Below, in pieces: positions 42,628-53,091 of a DNA stretch of 64,000 bases. Below the pieces are notes generated by a model. It made no database searches. It had not been told where the DNA came from and saw only the letters and a list, made by a program, of their open reading frames with translations. Source of the DNA: Verticillium longisporum (Eukaryota; Ascomycota; Sordariomycetes; Glomerellales; Plectosphaerellaceae); the NCBI GenBank assembly GCA_019188255.1, contig JAETXT010000012.1, positions 62,001-126,000 of the forward strand, in the 5' to 3' direction. A program made the translations under genes and the position numbers. Each line of letters opens with the position of its first letter. Within the stretch, counting starts at the first letter, position 1.

Positions 42628-42930
42628 TCACGGCTCTTCAGATATTCCATTCGGGATCCCTTCCCAAACAATCCCGCCGGGATGGGGGAGGGTGGCGCGG
42701 GAATAGGATAAAGCTCCAGCGAAAGCTCCAGCGAATGTCGCATTTAGTTCAATGTTCACAACCGATCTCCGGATTGCGAGCCGCTCTGACCCGTGACTCG
42801 TAGCACGTGACATCGTCGGTCGAATCAGCTTAAAGCGGGTGGCCGGAGAAATGGATAGGCCGGCTAGTTCTCGCCTCTTGACACGAGCAGAAGCTGACAG
42901 ATCATACACGGTGACTACGATGTTGTCCAT
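42628..42930 (-). CDS. Hypothetical protein, 100 aa
   Basis: ATG 42930 to TGA 42628. Composition is balanced and protein-like ('MDNIVVTVYDLSASARV', 'SVVNIELNATFAGAFAGAL'). No domain recognised. A plus-strand ORF overlaps part of it but reads worse. Confidence 0.35.
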   Translation of the reverse strand: MDNIVVTVYDLSASARVKRRELAGLSISPATRFKLIRPTMSRATSHGSERLAIRRSVVNIELNATFAGAFAGALSYSRATLPHPGGIVWEGIPNGISEEP

Positions 42931-43403
42931 AATGAGGTGTCTGTGCCGGATTACGGAATCTCGGCATCAACCAAGGGCCAGAGGCAGAGGTAATATCGGA
43001 TGAAAGTTAATCCGAAGCCAACGGAAAAGCTACTGGTGTTCAGTGGAGTACGTCTATGCTGAACGAACAAGATCTTGCCGCTCTGCACTACGATATGATC
43101 AGCAGGCTTGTTTGTCGGGTTCGCAGCGTTCGCGTGCATTTTCACGAGCCAACCTTTTGTCGCGATGAATCTTCTTGCCAAATTTCCCTCTCCTGCCTTA
43201 GAAGCCTGACACAAGCATCGCTGCCCAAGCTGGCAAGTATAAGTGCCGCACCCCTTCGCTAATCATGCTACCCCTCCTCAATCTAACGGCAGAATCAGGA
43301 CCTCTAATCAAGTCGTGCCGAGTCGCACATCATCCAGAAGCGGGCGAAGTTCTGGCTACAACCTCAGCCCAATATTTTGAAATATTAGTGCCTTTGGCTT
43401 GAT
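42931..43403. other. Intergenic region
   Basis: Two short antisense ORFs (42951-43214 minus, 43056-43262 plus) cannot be resolved. It probably contains the promoter of the gene at 43404. Confidence 0.3.
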
Positions 43404-43721
43404 ATGACCGTCATCGAGCAAGTACAAGAAAGCATGGCTGTAAGTAGTGATAACCCGGGAGATCATTCAACAGCTGACGAAGAGGGCACACAGCAAACAT
43501 ACTCCTACGTAGCTATCGCGACATTAGGCCCGTTCGAACATGATAAAGTCATTCATTGGGAGGCCGCGGATGGAGACGGACGTATCTGGATGGGGCCACC
43601 GGGTAATGTCAATGCATATCGTCAAAATACAGAGAGCAAAGGAAGCGCCACGATTGAGAAGGGCAATCTTGTGGTCATCAAAGAGATGTATTGCAGGCTT
43701 GATCCGCCTTTAAATACATGA
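43404..43721 (+). CDS. Hypothetical protein, 105 aa
   Basis: ATG 43404 to TGA 43721. Acidic N-terminus ('MTVIEQVQESMAVSSDN'), then a compact, probably beta-rich part ('YVAIATLGPFEHDKVIHWE', 'KGNLVVIKEMYCRLDPP'). Its end lies six bases from the stop of the convergent minus-strand gene at 43728. Unknown family. Confidence 0.5.
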   Translation: MTVIEQVQESMAVSSDNPGDHSTADEEGTQQTYSYVAIATLGPFEHDKVIHWEAADGDGRIWMGPPGNVNAYRQNTESKGSATIEKGNLVVIKEMYCRLDPPLNT

Positions 43722-43727
43722 TACATC

Positions 43728-44970
43728 TTAGGATTCGTTCGGCACGAGGAAGACATCCTCCATCAAATGCCACCCAGCATTCCGAGTGAGTGTTACCTGA
43801 AGCATCCTATCAAGACCGTTCTTGTGTCGAAAGACTTGAATTGCAGCAGCTGCTGCAGCTTCTTCAGAAGGCTCGATTTCGTCACGAACGATGACCGTCT
43901 GGCTCGTGGGCGCAGCGGCTGGCCTAAGGCCAGTTGCTTGCGCCAACCAGGGGCCAAACTTGCGTCGTAACTTCTTGGCGTCTCCCTTCGCCTGCGCTAT
44001 CTCATCCCCTACTCTCGCAGATAAGCTGACCAGGAGCTGGAAGTTCAACTCATCCGTTCTTGGCACACGTAGCAAGACGTGCGCTGTGAAATCTGCTGAT
44101 TCGCCCTCTTTGGCTCTCACGTAAGTCTCCTCTAGCCCGTCGAAAACAGTGGCTCCAAGATAGAGCTCAAGTGCGCTCAGCAGCGCCCTGCTGGCCATGG
44201 ATTGGTCGAGCTCGTAGCCTTCGTCGAACAGCTGTGGATGATTCTCCGTGGGATGACTGTGTTTGCGGCGTTTGCTGCTGCCTTCAGCAGGAGTGCCGGC
44301 GGCCAGTGCGGCGAAGTGCTCAGCCCCAACTACATACCATTCGATCAACAATTTATGCTCTGTGAGTGGCAATGCTACCATCACCAGACTTACTGCGGAT
44401 AACCTCGGCTCGATGTTTTTGGCTAATGGAACGACAATAAATGGACCACTCCACAAGCCCGTCATCATGCCTCTTTTTCACTGCTTCTTCGAGTTCGTTA
44501 TCCCGATCGCCGCTTGCGGCTTGTTGAGCAGCGTTATCTGCATCACGTTAGCCCCTTCCCTCATCCTATCATTATAAATCGAGGTTTACCAATAGCCACG
44601 ACAAAATTATTTTTAGCAGCCACATCTTTGATCCCGCGGATGCACGATAGAAAAGTGTTCGTCTGAATAAGGGCGGGAATTTTGATCTCGCGGAAAAGTT
44701 TGTGTACCTCAGGGCTTGCTTTCGCGATTTTTCTCTAGTCTTCTTATTTAGGAGACAGGTGATGATGAAGAGTCTTAGCATCGACGCATTTGGGTCATTC
44801 TCCAGAAGCGGCCTGGCTACCTTGAAGAAATCGCTATTGAAGATCTCGTGCACAGTATCCCGGAAGTACTTGATCAAGCTCTTTGAAGACGCTAGCCTGT
44901 CTCGTGCGGCGATGACAACTCCCTCCAAATGTCGCCCTCCATCATCCCACGATGCGTAGAAGTCGTCCAT
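43728..44970 (-). CDS. Multi-exon hypothetical protein beside a minisatellite
   Basis: ATG 44970 is only two bases from a 13-bp minisatellite. Exon 1 is 44970-44821; intron 44735-44820 (GTAGCC...GACTAG); exon 2 44734-44590; intron 44538-44589 (GTAAAC, GCTAAC, GCAG); exon 3 from 44537. Frames agree across both junctions. Near 44357-44390 the frame must shift again; a GTAAGT...CACAG segment would do it as a 34-bp intron, shorter than usual, or an indel exists. The last part ('HKLLIEWYVVGAEHFAAL', 'ETYVRAKEGESADFTAHVL', 'EPSEEAAAAAAIQVF') ends at 43728. About 400 aa, helical, function unknown. Confidence 0.6.
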
Positions 44971-44971
44971 G

Positions 44972-45583
44972 GAGGTGGAAAGAGGAGGTGGAAAGAGGAG
45001 GTGGAAAGAGGAGGTGGAAAGAGGAGGTGGAAAGAGGAGGTGGAAAGAGGAGGTGGAAAGAGGAGGTGGAAAGAGGAGGTGGAAAGAGGAGGTGGAAAGA
45101 GGAGGTGGAAAGAGGAGGTGGAAAGAGGAGGTGGAAAGAGGAGGTGGAAAGAGGAGGTGGAAAGAGGAGGTGGAAAGAGGAGGTGGAAAGAGGAGGTGGA
45201 AAGAGGAGGTGGAAAGAGGAGGTGGAAAGAGGAGGTGGAAAGAGGAGGTGGAAAGAGGAGGTGGAAAGAGGAGGTGGAAAGAGGAGGTGGAAAGAGGAGG
45301 TGGAAAGAGGAGGTGGAAAGAGGAGGTGGAAAGAGGAGGTGGAAAGAGGAGGTGGAAAGAGGAGGTGGAAAGAGGAGGTGGAAAGAGGAGGTGGAAAGAG
45401 GAGGTGGAAAGAGGAGGTGGAAAGAGGAGGTGGAAAGAGGAGGTGGAAAGAGGAGGTGGAAAGAGGAGGTGGAAAGAGGAGGTGGAAAGAGGAGGTGGAA
45501 AGAGGAGGTGGAAAGAGGAGGTGGAAAGAGGAGGTGGAAAGAGGAGGTGGGGTGCCTAGGTGGGGTGCCTAGGTGGGGTGCCT
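44972..45583. repeat. 13-bp minisatellite: 44 perfect units plus 3 variant units
   Basis: GAGGTGGAAAGAG starts at 44972 and recurs every 13 bp up to 45544 with no visible mismatch. From 45545 the period is kept but the unit changes to AGGTGGGGTGCCT (three copies). Because 13 is not a multiple of three, all six frames cycle through the unit and none contains a stop, so the long ORFs here are artefacts. The strand asymmetry (all purine plus T on one strand) could favour unusual DNA structures. Confidence 0.95.
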
Positions 45584-45724
45584 AGCCTTGCTAGCTTATC
45601 ATATGAGCACTGTCCCGTTAACTGCATTATAAGGCATAATGCGTCTGTCACTGGTGGCCTATTGAGCAAGCGCTACTACAATTGGTTATCAAATTCAGCC
45701 AAATTGCTCGCAGCACCTGCCTCC

Positions 45725-46189
45725 TGTTGCCGATCAGGCATGGTCCTTTCTGCGACCCCAGGGGTACTTACACCTGTGGGTCTGCAGGATCCTCATTTGA
45801 TGCATTCATTCTCTAGCTACCGCCCCGGTAGTATTCAATCCGTTCTACGGTTATTGGCAACTGGCCAATGGTCGTCCGGGAGTGACTGCAGGAAAGTCTC
45901 CTTTTGTACCATAACAACAACAATCAATCCACTTTGTTCAATTTCGTGGTGACACATTGGCCAGTTGCCAATAACCGTAGAACGGATTGAATACTACCGG
46001 GGCGGTAGCTAGAGAATGAATGCATCAAATGAGGATCCTGCAGACCCACAGGTGTAAGTACCCCTGGGGTCGCAGAAAGGACCATGCCTGATCGGCAACA
46101 CAATGGTCGTCCGGGAGTGACTGCAGGAAAGTCTCCTTTTGTACCATAACAACAACAATCAATCCACTTTGTTCAATTTCGTGGTGACA
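45725..46189. mobile_element. Rearranged LTR dimer of the Copia-2 family
   Basis: 45725-45954 is a 230-bp LTR relative of the Copia-2 LTR (TGTTGCCGATCAGG...GTGGTGACA). It is followed at once by a second copy whose first 146 bp are inverted (45955-46100), then by the normal last 89 bp (46101-46189). The whole block is flanked by CCTCC (45720-45724 and 46190-46194), a 5-bp target duplication, so it behaves as one inserted or post-insertion unit. Confidence 0.9.
45955..46100 (-). repeat. Perfect 146-bp inverted copy of LTR bases 45725-45870
   Basis: Base-by-base comparison shows no mismatch between 45955-46100 and the reverse complement of 45725-45870. The five bases CAATG at the end of the arm (45866-45870) reappear inverted at 45955-45959 and directly at 46101-46105, so they flank the inverted block as a short duplication would. 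Confidence 0.9.
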
Positions 46190-46194
46190 CCTCC

Positions 46195-46347
46195 CTAAGA
46201 CTTGTTATGCAATATAAAGACAAAGTTTTGACCCATGACGCCATGCGAGCACTGTGCTCACATATACCCTACTCACTCTGGATACTCCTGCCAATCATAT
46301 CTTGAATCGTCAATCTGACAGCTGTTGTCCAAAATGCTAGGACGTCT
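46195..46347. other. Short spacer after the LTR dimer
   Basis: No gene; an ATATAAAG element lies near 46211. Confidence 0.3.
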
Positions 46348-46545
46348 TCATGTAAACGTGAGGCTTCCAGGATCCTTGTTATCAGCAAGGACGTCCATAT
46401 ATTCTGGTTCACCAGTGCCGCAGTAAAACTGACAGGCAGCCTGCATATCTTCTTGACCTGTTAGACGGTGGCCTGCATACCAGGCCGCCAACGTGGTCAT
46501 GGCCGGCGTAGTGGTGTCCATTGCTCGTCGGGGGTCAGCAGTCAT
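46348..46545 (-). CDS. Small hypothetical protein, 65 aa
   Basis: ATG 46545 to TGA 46348. Protein-like composition ('MTTLAAWYAGHRLTGQE', 'QFYCGTGEPEYMDVLAD'). No family recognised. It may be part of a larger gene. Confidence 0.35.
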   Translation of the reverse strand: MTADPRRAMDTTTPAMTTLAAWYAGHRLTGQEDMQAACQFYCGTGEPEYMDVLADNKDPGSLTFT

Positions 46546-46875
46546 CTAGCGGTCAAGCCGCCGGGATGATGAAGCTCAATCCGCAGACATGATCCCATCT
46601 TGGACGTCGTGCATGATTTCAGCTGGCTGGTGTAGGCCGTGACCTATGCGATGGACGCGACTAGGACAATCTGCAATCACATCCAAAGTTCTACAGGGCA
46701 CTTTCACCACCAATCAAGAGGTTGAACAGCTCGTTGCAAGTCAATGCCCCGAACTACATATAAGGACAACCTCCCTGGTCAAGATTCGACATCTCCTGCA
46801 CAACCTCCTAAGCTTTTACTGGTTGTTCCTCTTCATCATTGTCCGCAACAGTTGCGTATAACCGGCTAAGCCTGA

Positions 46876-47322
46876 ATGATCAACCTCTTAAAGTCAGGCA
46901 AGGTCATGGCTACAGAGCATGAAAAGCAGAAAGCTCCTCCCAATCCCAATCCGCCCCCATCGCCACCTCCTTCGGTAAGCATCCATATATCCTGATGCTG
47001 TAACCATGCTGATATGTTGAAGGAGGATGATGCTGACAGTAACCTGGACGACATTATGGAGGAGGGTGAGAAGGACGGTGAGAAGAAGTAAAGAGGAAGT
47101 TCAACGCAGGAAAGCAGACACTCCGGCATCTCGGTGCCAAGAAATGCCATAGATGTACTCATTTATAGAACGCCGTCTGGCAACTCACGCTTCAAGCCCG
47201 TCATGCTGACCCCATCAAAATGTGACCGACTCCTCAGGAAGAACCTTTGGCGGAATGAAATGTCCAAAGGCCCCCAGGCTGTTGTGCAGCCCAGCGGTGC
47301 ATTGATGTTGGGTGAGTTGTAG
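46876..47322 (+). pseudogene. Two-exon gene interrupted by an in-frame TAA
   Basis: ATG 46876; 33 codons ending in a Pro/Asn run ('APPNPNPPPSPPPS'); a clean 48-bp intron (46975-47022, GTAAGC, GCTGATA, GAAG); then an acidic segment ('DDADSNLDDIMEEGEKDGE'). TAA at 47089-47091 stops it. The same frame continues in convincing form ('NAIDVLIYRTPSGNSRFKP', 'CDRLLRKNLWRNEMSKG') to TAG 47322. CAA-to-TAA would explain the stop. If the TAA is genuine, a 55-aa acidic peptide remains. Unknown family. Confidence 0.55.
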
Positions 47323-47481
47323 CTTAGTCAGGCACGAGGCTGTCAGGTCTTGCCTTCTGACAAATCAAAATGAATGAGCTCCATCCTTGTTGACCCCGCC
47401 TTTTGGTCACCACGCATGGACCTTGTAAATATCAATTTGGACCTCAGATGACTTAATCTTGATATTGCACTTATCTCACTC

Positions 47482-48250
47482 TTGCGCTGCGGCAACGTCG
47501 ATCAAGCAGCGAAGGGCCTTCATATGCTTATACTAAAGTGCCAAGAGGCGGACCTCCGCAGTAGCCTAAGTCGAATTCCGCGGCTGGCTGAAAATCTCGT
47601 TTACGCAGATGTTTGCAGTAGCCTAAGCAGCATCCAAATGCTTGCCGAACAGATCCTATGCTACCGCGTAGATTTCTATTGCGCTGGGGGCAGATCGAAT
47701 TTGAGATTGTTGTCGCGTTCTGCAATACCGCAAGAATGTCAAAGCTTGGCTGATCTGTTTGACAACGAGCACATGGTCTGTAAATCTTTGCCCGAAAGGC
47801 AGTTCAACACTCACCGAGAGGCAGGCACTCATCTTACGCGGACTAGCTGACGACAGCGGAATTCATATTCATCCTGAAAAACTCTTCAAGCCGTCTATCA
47901 TGTGGCTCGTTGCCGGTGGGGTAACAAATCAGAACGACCGGCTCGCAATTTTCACGATTTTACGGCGGCCGAAGCCTGGAAGCCCTGAAAATATTGACGA
48001 AAACACGGTCTCTCTCCCTGATCCAGAACCGCCATGTATAGGGATAGTTGATAGGCCTGTCCATGAAGCACAACGCATGGAGTCTTCTTTTACGTGTCAC
48101 GTGGGAGATATCATCGTGCTTGAGGCGGGCGAGGGAATGCGTGTAAAGGCTTCAAAACAGGCTAATATCGAGGATCACGATATCTGTGTGCTGTCGACAA
48201 TATTTCGTACGACACCGAAGAAGAATGGTCCTGAGATTGCTGGGTCATGA
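47482..48250 (+). CDS. Hypothetical protein in two overlapping frames
   Basis: The first frame (47482-47850) gives 'LSRIPRLAENLVYADVCSS', 'SIQMLAEQILCYRVDFY', 'QECQSLADLFDNEHM'. The second (47759-48250) gives 'ALILRGLADDSGIHIHPEK', 'MWLVAGGVTNQNDRLAIF' and 'SFTCHVGDIIVLEAGEG', ending at TGA 48250. They overlap by 90 bases and would join by a one-base change near 47780-47820. The second frame may alternatively start at ATG 47900. A 13-base direct repeat (GCAGTAGCCTAAG) occurs in the first part. No family recognised. Confidence 0.45.
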
Positions 48251-49373
48251 ATCAAGACGCCCGGCAAGAGCCATGATGTCGTCCAGATTAGACATCCCAG
48301 ACAGCCCAGACTCAATGTGCGTGTCTGTCGCGAAGTTTTCCATACCGCACCAGCTGTTCATATCTTCATACCAGCCTGAAAGAGCGATACTGTCTGGACC
48401 CTGGGCACTTCTGGTGATGCCGATGTCGACCTGATCTATTGAGATTTGGCCTGTGGTCGGTGTGAGCGGCACATTGTGGCGCAAGGCCATGATGAGGTCC
48501 TTCCTCCGAGACTTTTGGGCGGTGAAGAGAGTACTGGCTTCGTCGAAACAATGCTTCGTCGCCTCGCTCTTAAACACACCATATCCTCTGAGCGACTTGA
48601 CAGCGGTATCCAAATGTTCATCATTCGCTACGTGACTCTCCAACCTAGCTCATAATCAGTAAGATTCAAACTGTACAAAGATGCGACATACGTTGTGCGA
48701 GCAACATTATGAGGCAATAGTAAGGCCCCATATCCATCGAGTCTTTGTGAGATATCATGAAGTCGTTGCCCGGCGCTTGACCAACCTTGACATGTCTTCT
48801 TCACTTGCTTGATGTTCAGCCCCAGGCGTCTGCTCAAAAAATTGAGAGAGGACCGCTATTGCAAGGCACGAAGTTCGCAGAGAAATCGACTTGGAGGTGA
48901 TAGAACTCAACAAGACGTATCCGCCTGAATGCGAGCTCCTTGAGTGACCCAGTACTGGGAAGTTTGCTTAAGTCCTCATACAATTGGGCTGCTAGGTCTC
49001 CATTTGAAGTGCTGTGGAGTTCATTCATCCACATTGAGACGTCGTTGGGCGTAGGGGGCTCGCTTTTTCCAGACTGGACCGGCTGCTTACGATTCGACGT
49101 GGAGTTCGAAGCCGATCGCCGCGTTGTTTCCTCTGCCGACCTTCTATGGCCAGTCGTACTTCATGAGGCAGTCCGGGAAAGTCACGAACGGCCTTGGCAA
49201 ATGCAAGAGCGGCCTGCAAAAACTGCTGACGTCAGTTACGCCGCCATACATCATGGCCTGTGAACGTGTACCTCGGGCTGGCTCAAAACGTGCTCTCCCA
49301 AGTTTGGGCTGGCCTCGTTCTGGCAGGCAATGATTAAGCTGCTTGCAAACTCTCGGCTGACTTGGACCCCCAT
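48245..49373 (-). CDS. Multi-exon hypothetical protein, probable nuclear or regulatory type, with indels
   Basis: ATG 49373 opens 34 codons ('MGVQVSREFASSLIIACQ'). Intron 49214-49271 (GTACAC, CTGAC, TTTTTGCAG) leads to 'ALAFAKAVRDFPGLPHEV'. After a one-base shift near 49130-49140 the frame gives a Ser-rich linker and 'QLYEDLSKLPSTGSLKELAF', 'LVEFYHLQVDFSANFVPC'. A second shift at the A6 run 48835-48840 leads to 'LGLNIKQVKKTCQGW'. Intron 48645-48691 (GTATGT, TACTGAT, CTAG) leads in phase to the last exon ('SLRGYGVFKSEATKHCF') ending at 48245. Good splice signals argue for a once-normal gene of about 370 aa. Function unknown; the Ser-rich linker is common in regulators. Confidence 0.5.
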
Positions 49374-50572
49374 TTTCGGTATGGTGGGCTGAGAGGTTCG
49401 GGGACGGCACGAAACCGGGGACTGAGGCTGGTTGACTACCCAGCGGGGCAGGCATTACATGTATTCTCAACCACTCGATCGTCGTGCACGGACAAGCACT
49501 AGTGTGAGACCTGGGAGGGCGGGATGGGGTGAGTGGGTCCTGTAGAACATGTAATTGGAGTCCCACTCTCCGGCAGCCAATGTAAGACATAGACAGATGT
49601 GGAGGTGGGGCTCCGAATACATGTGGTCAGAACCCCGCTACCATCGTTGGGAAGTGAGTCTCGGCGCACCCATCCACACCAGGGTGCTCAGGAAGGACAG
49701 CACTCCCAGAGATAATGGATGATGATACCCCTTCGACATTCGAAGCGTATCACTATTACATCGCTGCACGGGGGATATGCAGGAGAGCGCACCCCACCGT
49801 CGGGGTGTGAAGGAAACTGCACATTCCCTGTTAGTTGGTGGAGCGACGGAAGCATGATATTGCCCCTTAACCGGATTACGCCACCATACTACTCATCAGA
49901 AGCAATGAACCCTTGCATGGAGGAAGAGACAAATTCATCAGTGTGCTGACACTGTCGATGTCTGATTAACGGAGATAAGTCCCCATAGTCCTCGACCCGG
50001 AGCCATCACGCCGGTGTGCATGACCAGGACAGAGCTTTGTGTGCAGAGATCCTATTGGGGGCTCAATGAATCCACAAGCCCCCTGTATCATAATTAGAAG
50101 GCTGTACTAGCGGAGATTCAGTAGACCTGGCCAAAATTCCCTCTTTTCGAGCGAAGCGACTGACCAAGCGTAGGCAAGACATGATGGATCATTGCGAGGC
50201 GGTTATGGCCAGCCCCTGGAGGCTCGTGCCAGCATGCCTATCTCCTGACAGCTGAATCACACTTTGTATACATCATCGATTCATCCGGAACGTGACGATT
50301 CTTGGCATCGTGCTGTTGGTTCTGCGGTGCCAAGGTCAAATGAGACCCCCATCGTCAAGCTGGCCACCCCTGCATTCTCTTACGCCAGCGAGAGGCCGTG
50401 AGCATCAGCATGCATGGGGTAGGATCCGGCCGTGTCAGCATCACTACATACTCATCTTCCATTCTTTGACATCTTGTATGTATGCTGTCCATTCTGGATC
50501 CACCTCCTCAGAATAGTAAGTATTCTCTGCTCAGGGAATGGCAATCTAGTCACCACTGCAACTCTCCAGACC
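49374..50572. other. Stretch without a supported gene
   Basis: Only scattered ORFs of poor composition. Nothing conserved or structured stands out apart from promoter sequence likely serving the minus-strand gene at 49373. Confidence 0.35.
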
Positions 50573-50668
50573 ATGTGCGACATGAGGCTTACAGAATACA
50601 ACTGTGGTCATGAGCGACATATTGTGTTGTGTTGGTGCGATTACTCCCTCGCAACAAGGGGCGTGTGA
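50573..50668 (+). CDS. Very short Cys/His-containing ORF
   Basis: 31 codons from ATG 50573 ('MCDMRLTEYNCGHERHIV' followed by Leu-Cys-Trp-Cys). The Cys/His pattern resembles small fungal Cys-His proteins ('YxCGH'). Too short to be sure; it could be an exon of a longer gene. Confidence 0.3.
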   Translation: MCDMRLTEYNCGHERHIVLCWCDYSLATRGV

Positions 50669-51096
50669 TCTAAAAAACGGATCACGGAGAGACAATACAA
50701 AGGAAAGCACAATTGCCCTGAAAGCCAGCCTCGACGGCCAACACCATGGGACCACCTGATGGACTCTGGTGGTAAGGAATTGCCCAAATACCTAGGTGTA
50801 TATAGCTACCGATACCGCCACCGGAAGGCGAAGCCATTCTGTGCCATACTTGAGCTTCTTTCCCATCGCGATGTGTGACCGTATCATCCATGTACGATTA
50901 TGTGCCAAGTGCAGCTATTCCTTCCAATCATACCCGCCTAGGTCTTCCCGTCTTCGGCAAATTGTTCAGCATTCATGCCTGAGGCTACGAAAACCACTCT
51001 GGAGGCCCGGGCTACTATATAACTGCGGGATGCATGCACGACGTGCATGGTTGCCTTCCTGCAAGAGATCGCATTCCAAGGCCAACCATCTCCAAC

Positions 51097-51787
51097 ATGG
51101 CCCTTGCTCAAAGACCTCGTTCACAGCTCGTCAGGCGAGCCACCACACGCCATGTGCGCAGCTCCAATCGAGGACTATGGACCCCTGCTCAAGAGAGGCG
51201 CCCACGCAACCGACTTCACACCACTTGCCGAGACGTACCGCAATCCACAGTGCCAATGGATGATGCGCAGGTCAAGGTACTGACGCAATTCATCGAGTCA
51301 CTCATTGAGTTAGCCGGGATCCCAGCCCCGTGTGCTGGTGATCTAGCCCGGCGTTGTATTCCAAAGCTCCCAGACGAATCGATCGAGACGGTTAGGGCAC
51401 TGTACGAACTGCCAAAGATGTCGGACTTCTTCGAAGCATATCACTTCCTGGCCTGGGCCGACCTCGAAAATCGCTGCCAATATCTTTATCAAGCCGATGG
51501 GAAATCACAAGAAAACTTTCGGCGGATGGAAGCATCATTCGTAAGTTGGCGAGGTATCATCGCGATGTCTGTTCCATACCATGAGTTGACAATTGCAGCG
51601 GAAGATGTGGAAAACCATCGCCAGTGTTGCTCCTGAGCAACCCTCGATAGCCAGAAAGCTTTTTGTATTTGCCAGCGAGCGTGTGGAGGATATCGATGAC
51701 TTTCTGGAAGCCGTAGAAGAGGAACTTGTACAAGATAAGGAGAAAGACCTTCAGGAGGCCATGGCTGGCTTCTCGATGGCTGGATGA
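51097..51787 (+). CDS. Two-exon helical protein, intact, unknown
   Basis: The likely start is ATG 51097 or 51256. The upstream choice adds a basic, Arg-rich N-terminus like a mitochondrial presequence; the downstream one ('MDDAQVKVLTQFIESLIEL') gives the compact core. Intron 51541-51598 (58 bp, GTAAGT, TTGAC, TTGCAG) joins in phase 0 to an exon ending at TGA 51787 ('ASERVEDIDDFLEAVEEEL'). The protein is almost entirely helical and acidic, about 150-210 aa. No family recognised. Confidence 0.6.
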
Positions 51788-52040
51788 TAGGCTAGTGTTC
51801 TCGTGAGGGATTGGCTGGAGAGCTACAGCGTCGAATCTGCCCTGTAAAGCGTTCGTGAGAAACCGTTCCAGAATCATGATAGAGTATTGATCCTCGTTAA
51901 ATGAATGCAAGTCTGTGGAGCCGATGTACCGATGACAGGCCAGATGATACGCGCTGTAGGTGCCATGAATCCTGTCGGTGAGCTTGATAAGGAGGACACC
52001 CCGCAGCGACCTCTTGGTCCGCGGACCAAGTAGTTGCCTC

Positions 52041-53091
52041 ATGTCCCCCATGAATCCTCCAGCGAATCAAGCGACACCTTTACTTAGGAGCGGTGATGGA
52101 CGCGGCCACTGCCTGACGTCCAGTCAGACAAAATCCTTGTTTTATCTCTGTTGGGCCTTCCTCCTCTGTATTGTTGGCCAATTTATCCCTCTCATAGTCC
52201 ATCTACGTGCACCAAACGAGGGCTTCCAGACCTGGCTGAGCACCGTCGTCACACGCCCCATCCTGAACGTAGCATGGCGGCTTCTCATCGGCCCCCACTT
52301 GGACTATATAGTGTTCGAAGCCCTTAAGAAAGACGGAGCCTTGGAAAGCGACACCTTCGACTTGGAAGCCGCCATCAACATAGATCAGCGAGGCATCCGG
52401 AAGTCCGATGCGCCAAATGCCTTTCTTGAGGTATGCTTGCTGAAAGCGCCGTCCACCATCGTCATGGGCGCCATGAGCCTCCGAACACAACTAGGCCTCT
52501 TTTACGCCATGGCAACGAGCAGTCTCGCCGCAATGGTCCTTGCCTATGGGTCCTATGTCACACTTGCCTCGTCGGCAAAGCAGACGCAGCGTGCGAAAGC
52601 CGCGAGGGATGAAGCCACGTAGGTTCGTGTCCCGATTGTCATTCCGCCGACTAACGTCAAGTAGAGAAACAGGAGACGCCGATGCGAATTCAAAACAGGA
52701 CGCTTTCACGACCGCCCGATCACACATGGCCTTACTGCAGGGTCTTTGGGAAGGGCTCCGAGTCCTCTTGCTCTGGCTAGTCTATCCAATCATGGACCCA
52801 AAGCTTGCTATCACCATCGCCAGCGAGCTCTACAGCTACCAGGTGGCATGCAACAAGGTGATGCAAAACATCCACCGCGCAGACAAGATCCGAGGAGCCA
52901 TTTGCAAAAGGGGCTTCTTGCATACAGTGGCTACAGGGGTGGAAAAGGCGCAAGCAGCACAGTCACGCCCATTAACTGCCATGTATGGCAAGATATTCAG
53001 TACCTGCGCATCACAAGGCGCAATGCTCAGGGTATGGGACCGTGGCTGTCGGAGACAAGAAACATTGAAGGGAGGAATAGCGAAGCGATGA
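52041..53091 (+). CDS. Two-exon membrane protein, intact, about 330 aa
   Basis: ATG 52041. A hydrophobic helix near residue 35 ('FYLCWAFLLCIVGQFIPLIV') and a second at about 165-185 ('LFYAMATSSLAAMVLAYGSY') flank a soluble part. An intron of 43-46 bp (52619 to 52661 or 52664; CTAAC branch) joins in frame to exon 2 with a third hydrophobic stretch ('VLLLWLVYPIM') and a basic tail, stop 53091. The splice is consistent for both possible acceptors. Family unknown. Confidence 0.6.

Noticed and set aside
44929..45585. Three long overlapping plus-strand ORFs rich in Gly, Arg, Lys and Glu
   Set aside because: They are produced by the 13-bp minisatellite, whose period leaves every frame open; no domain or splice evidence supports translation.
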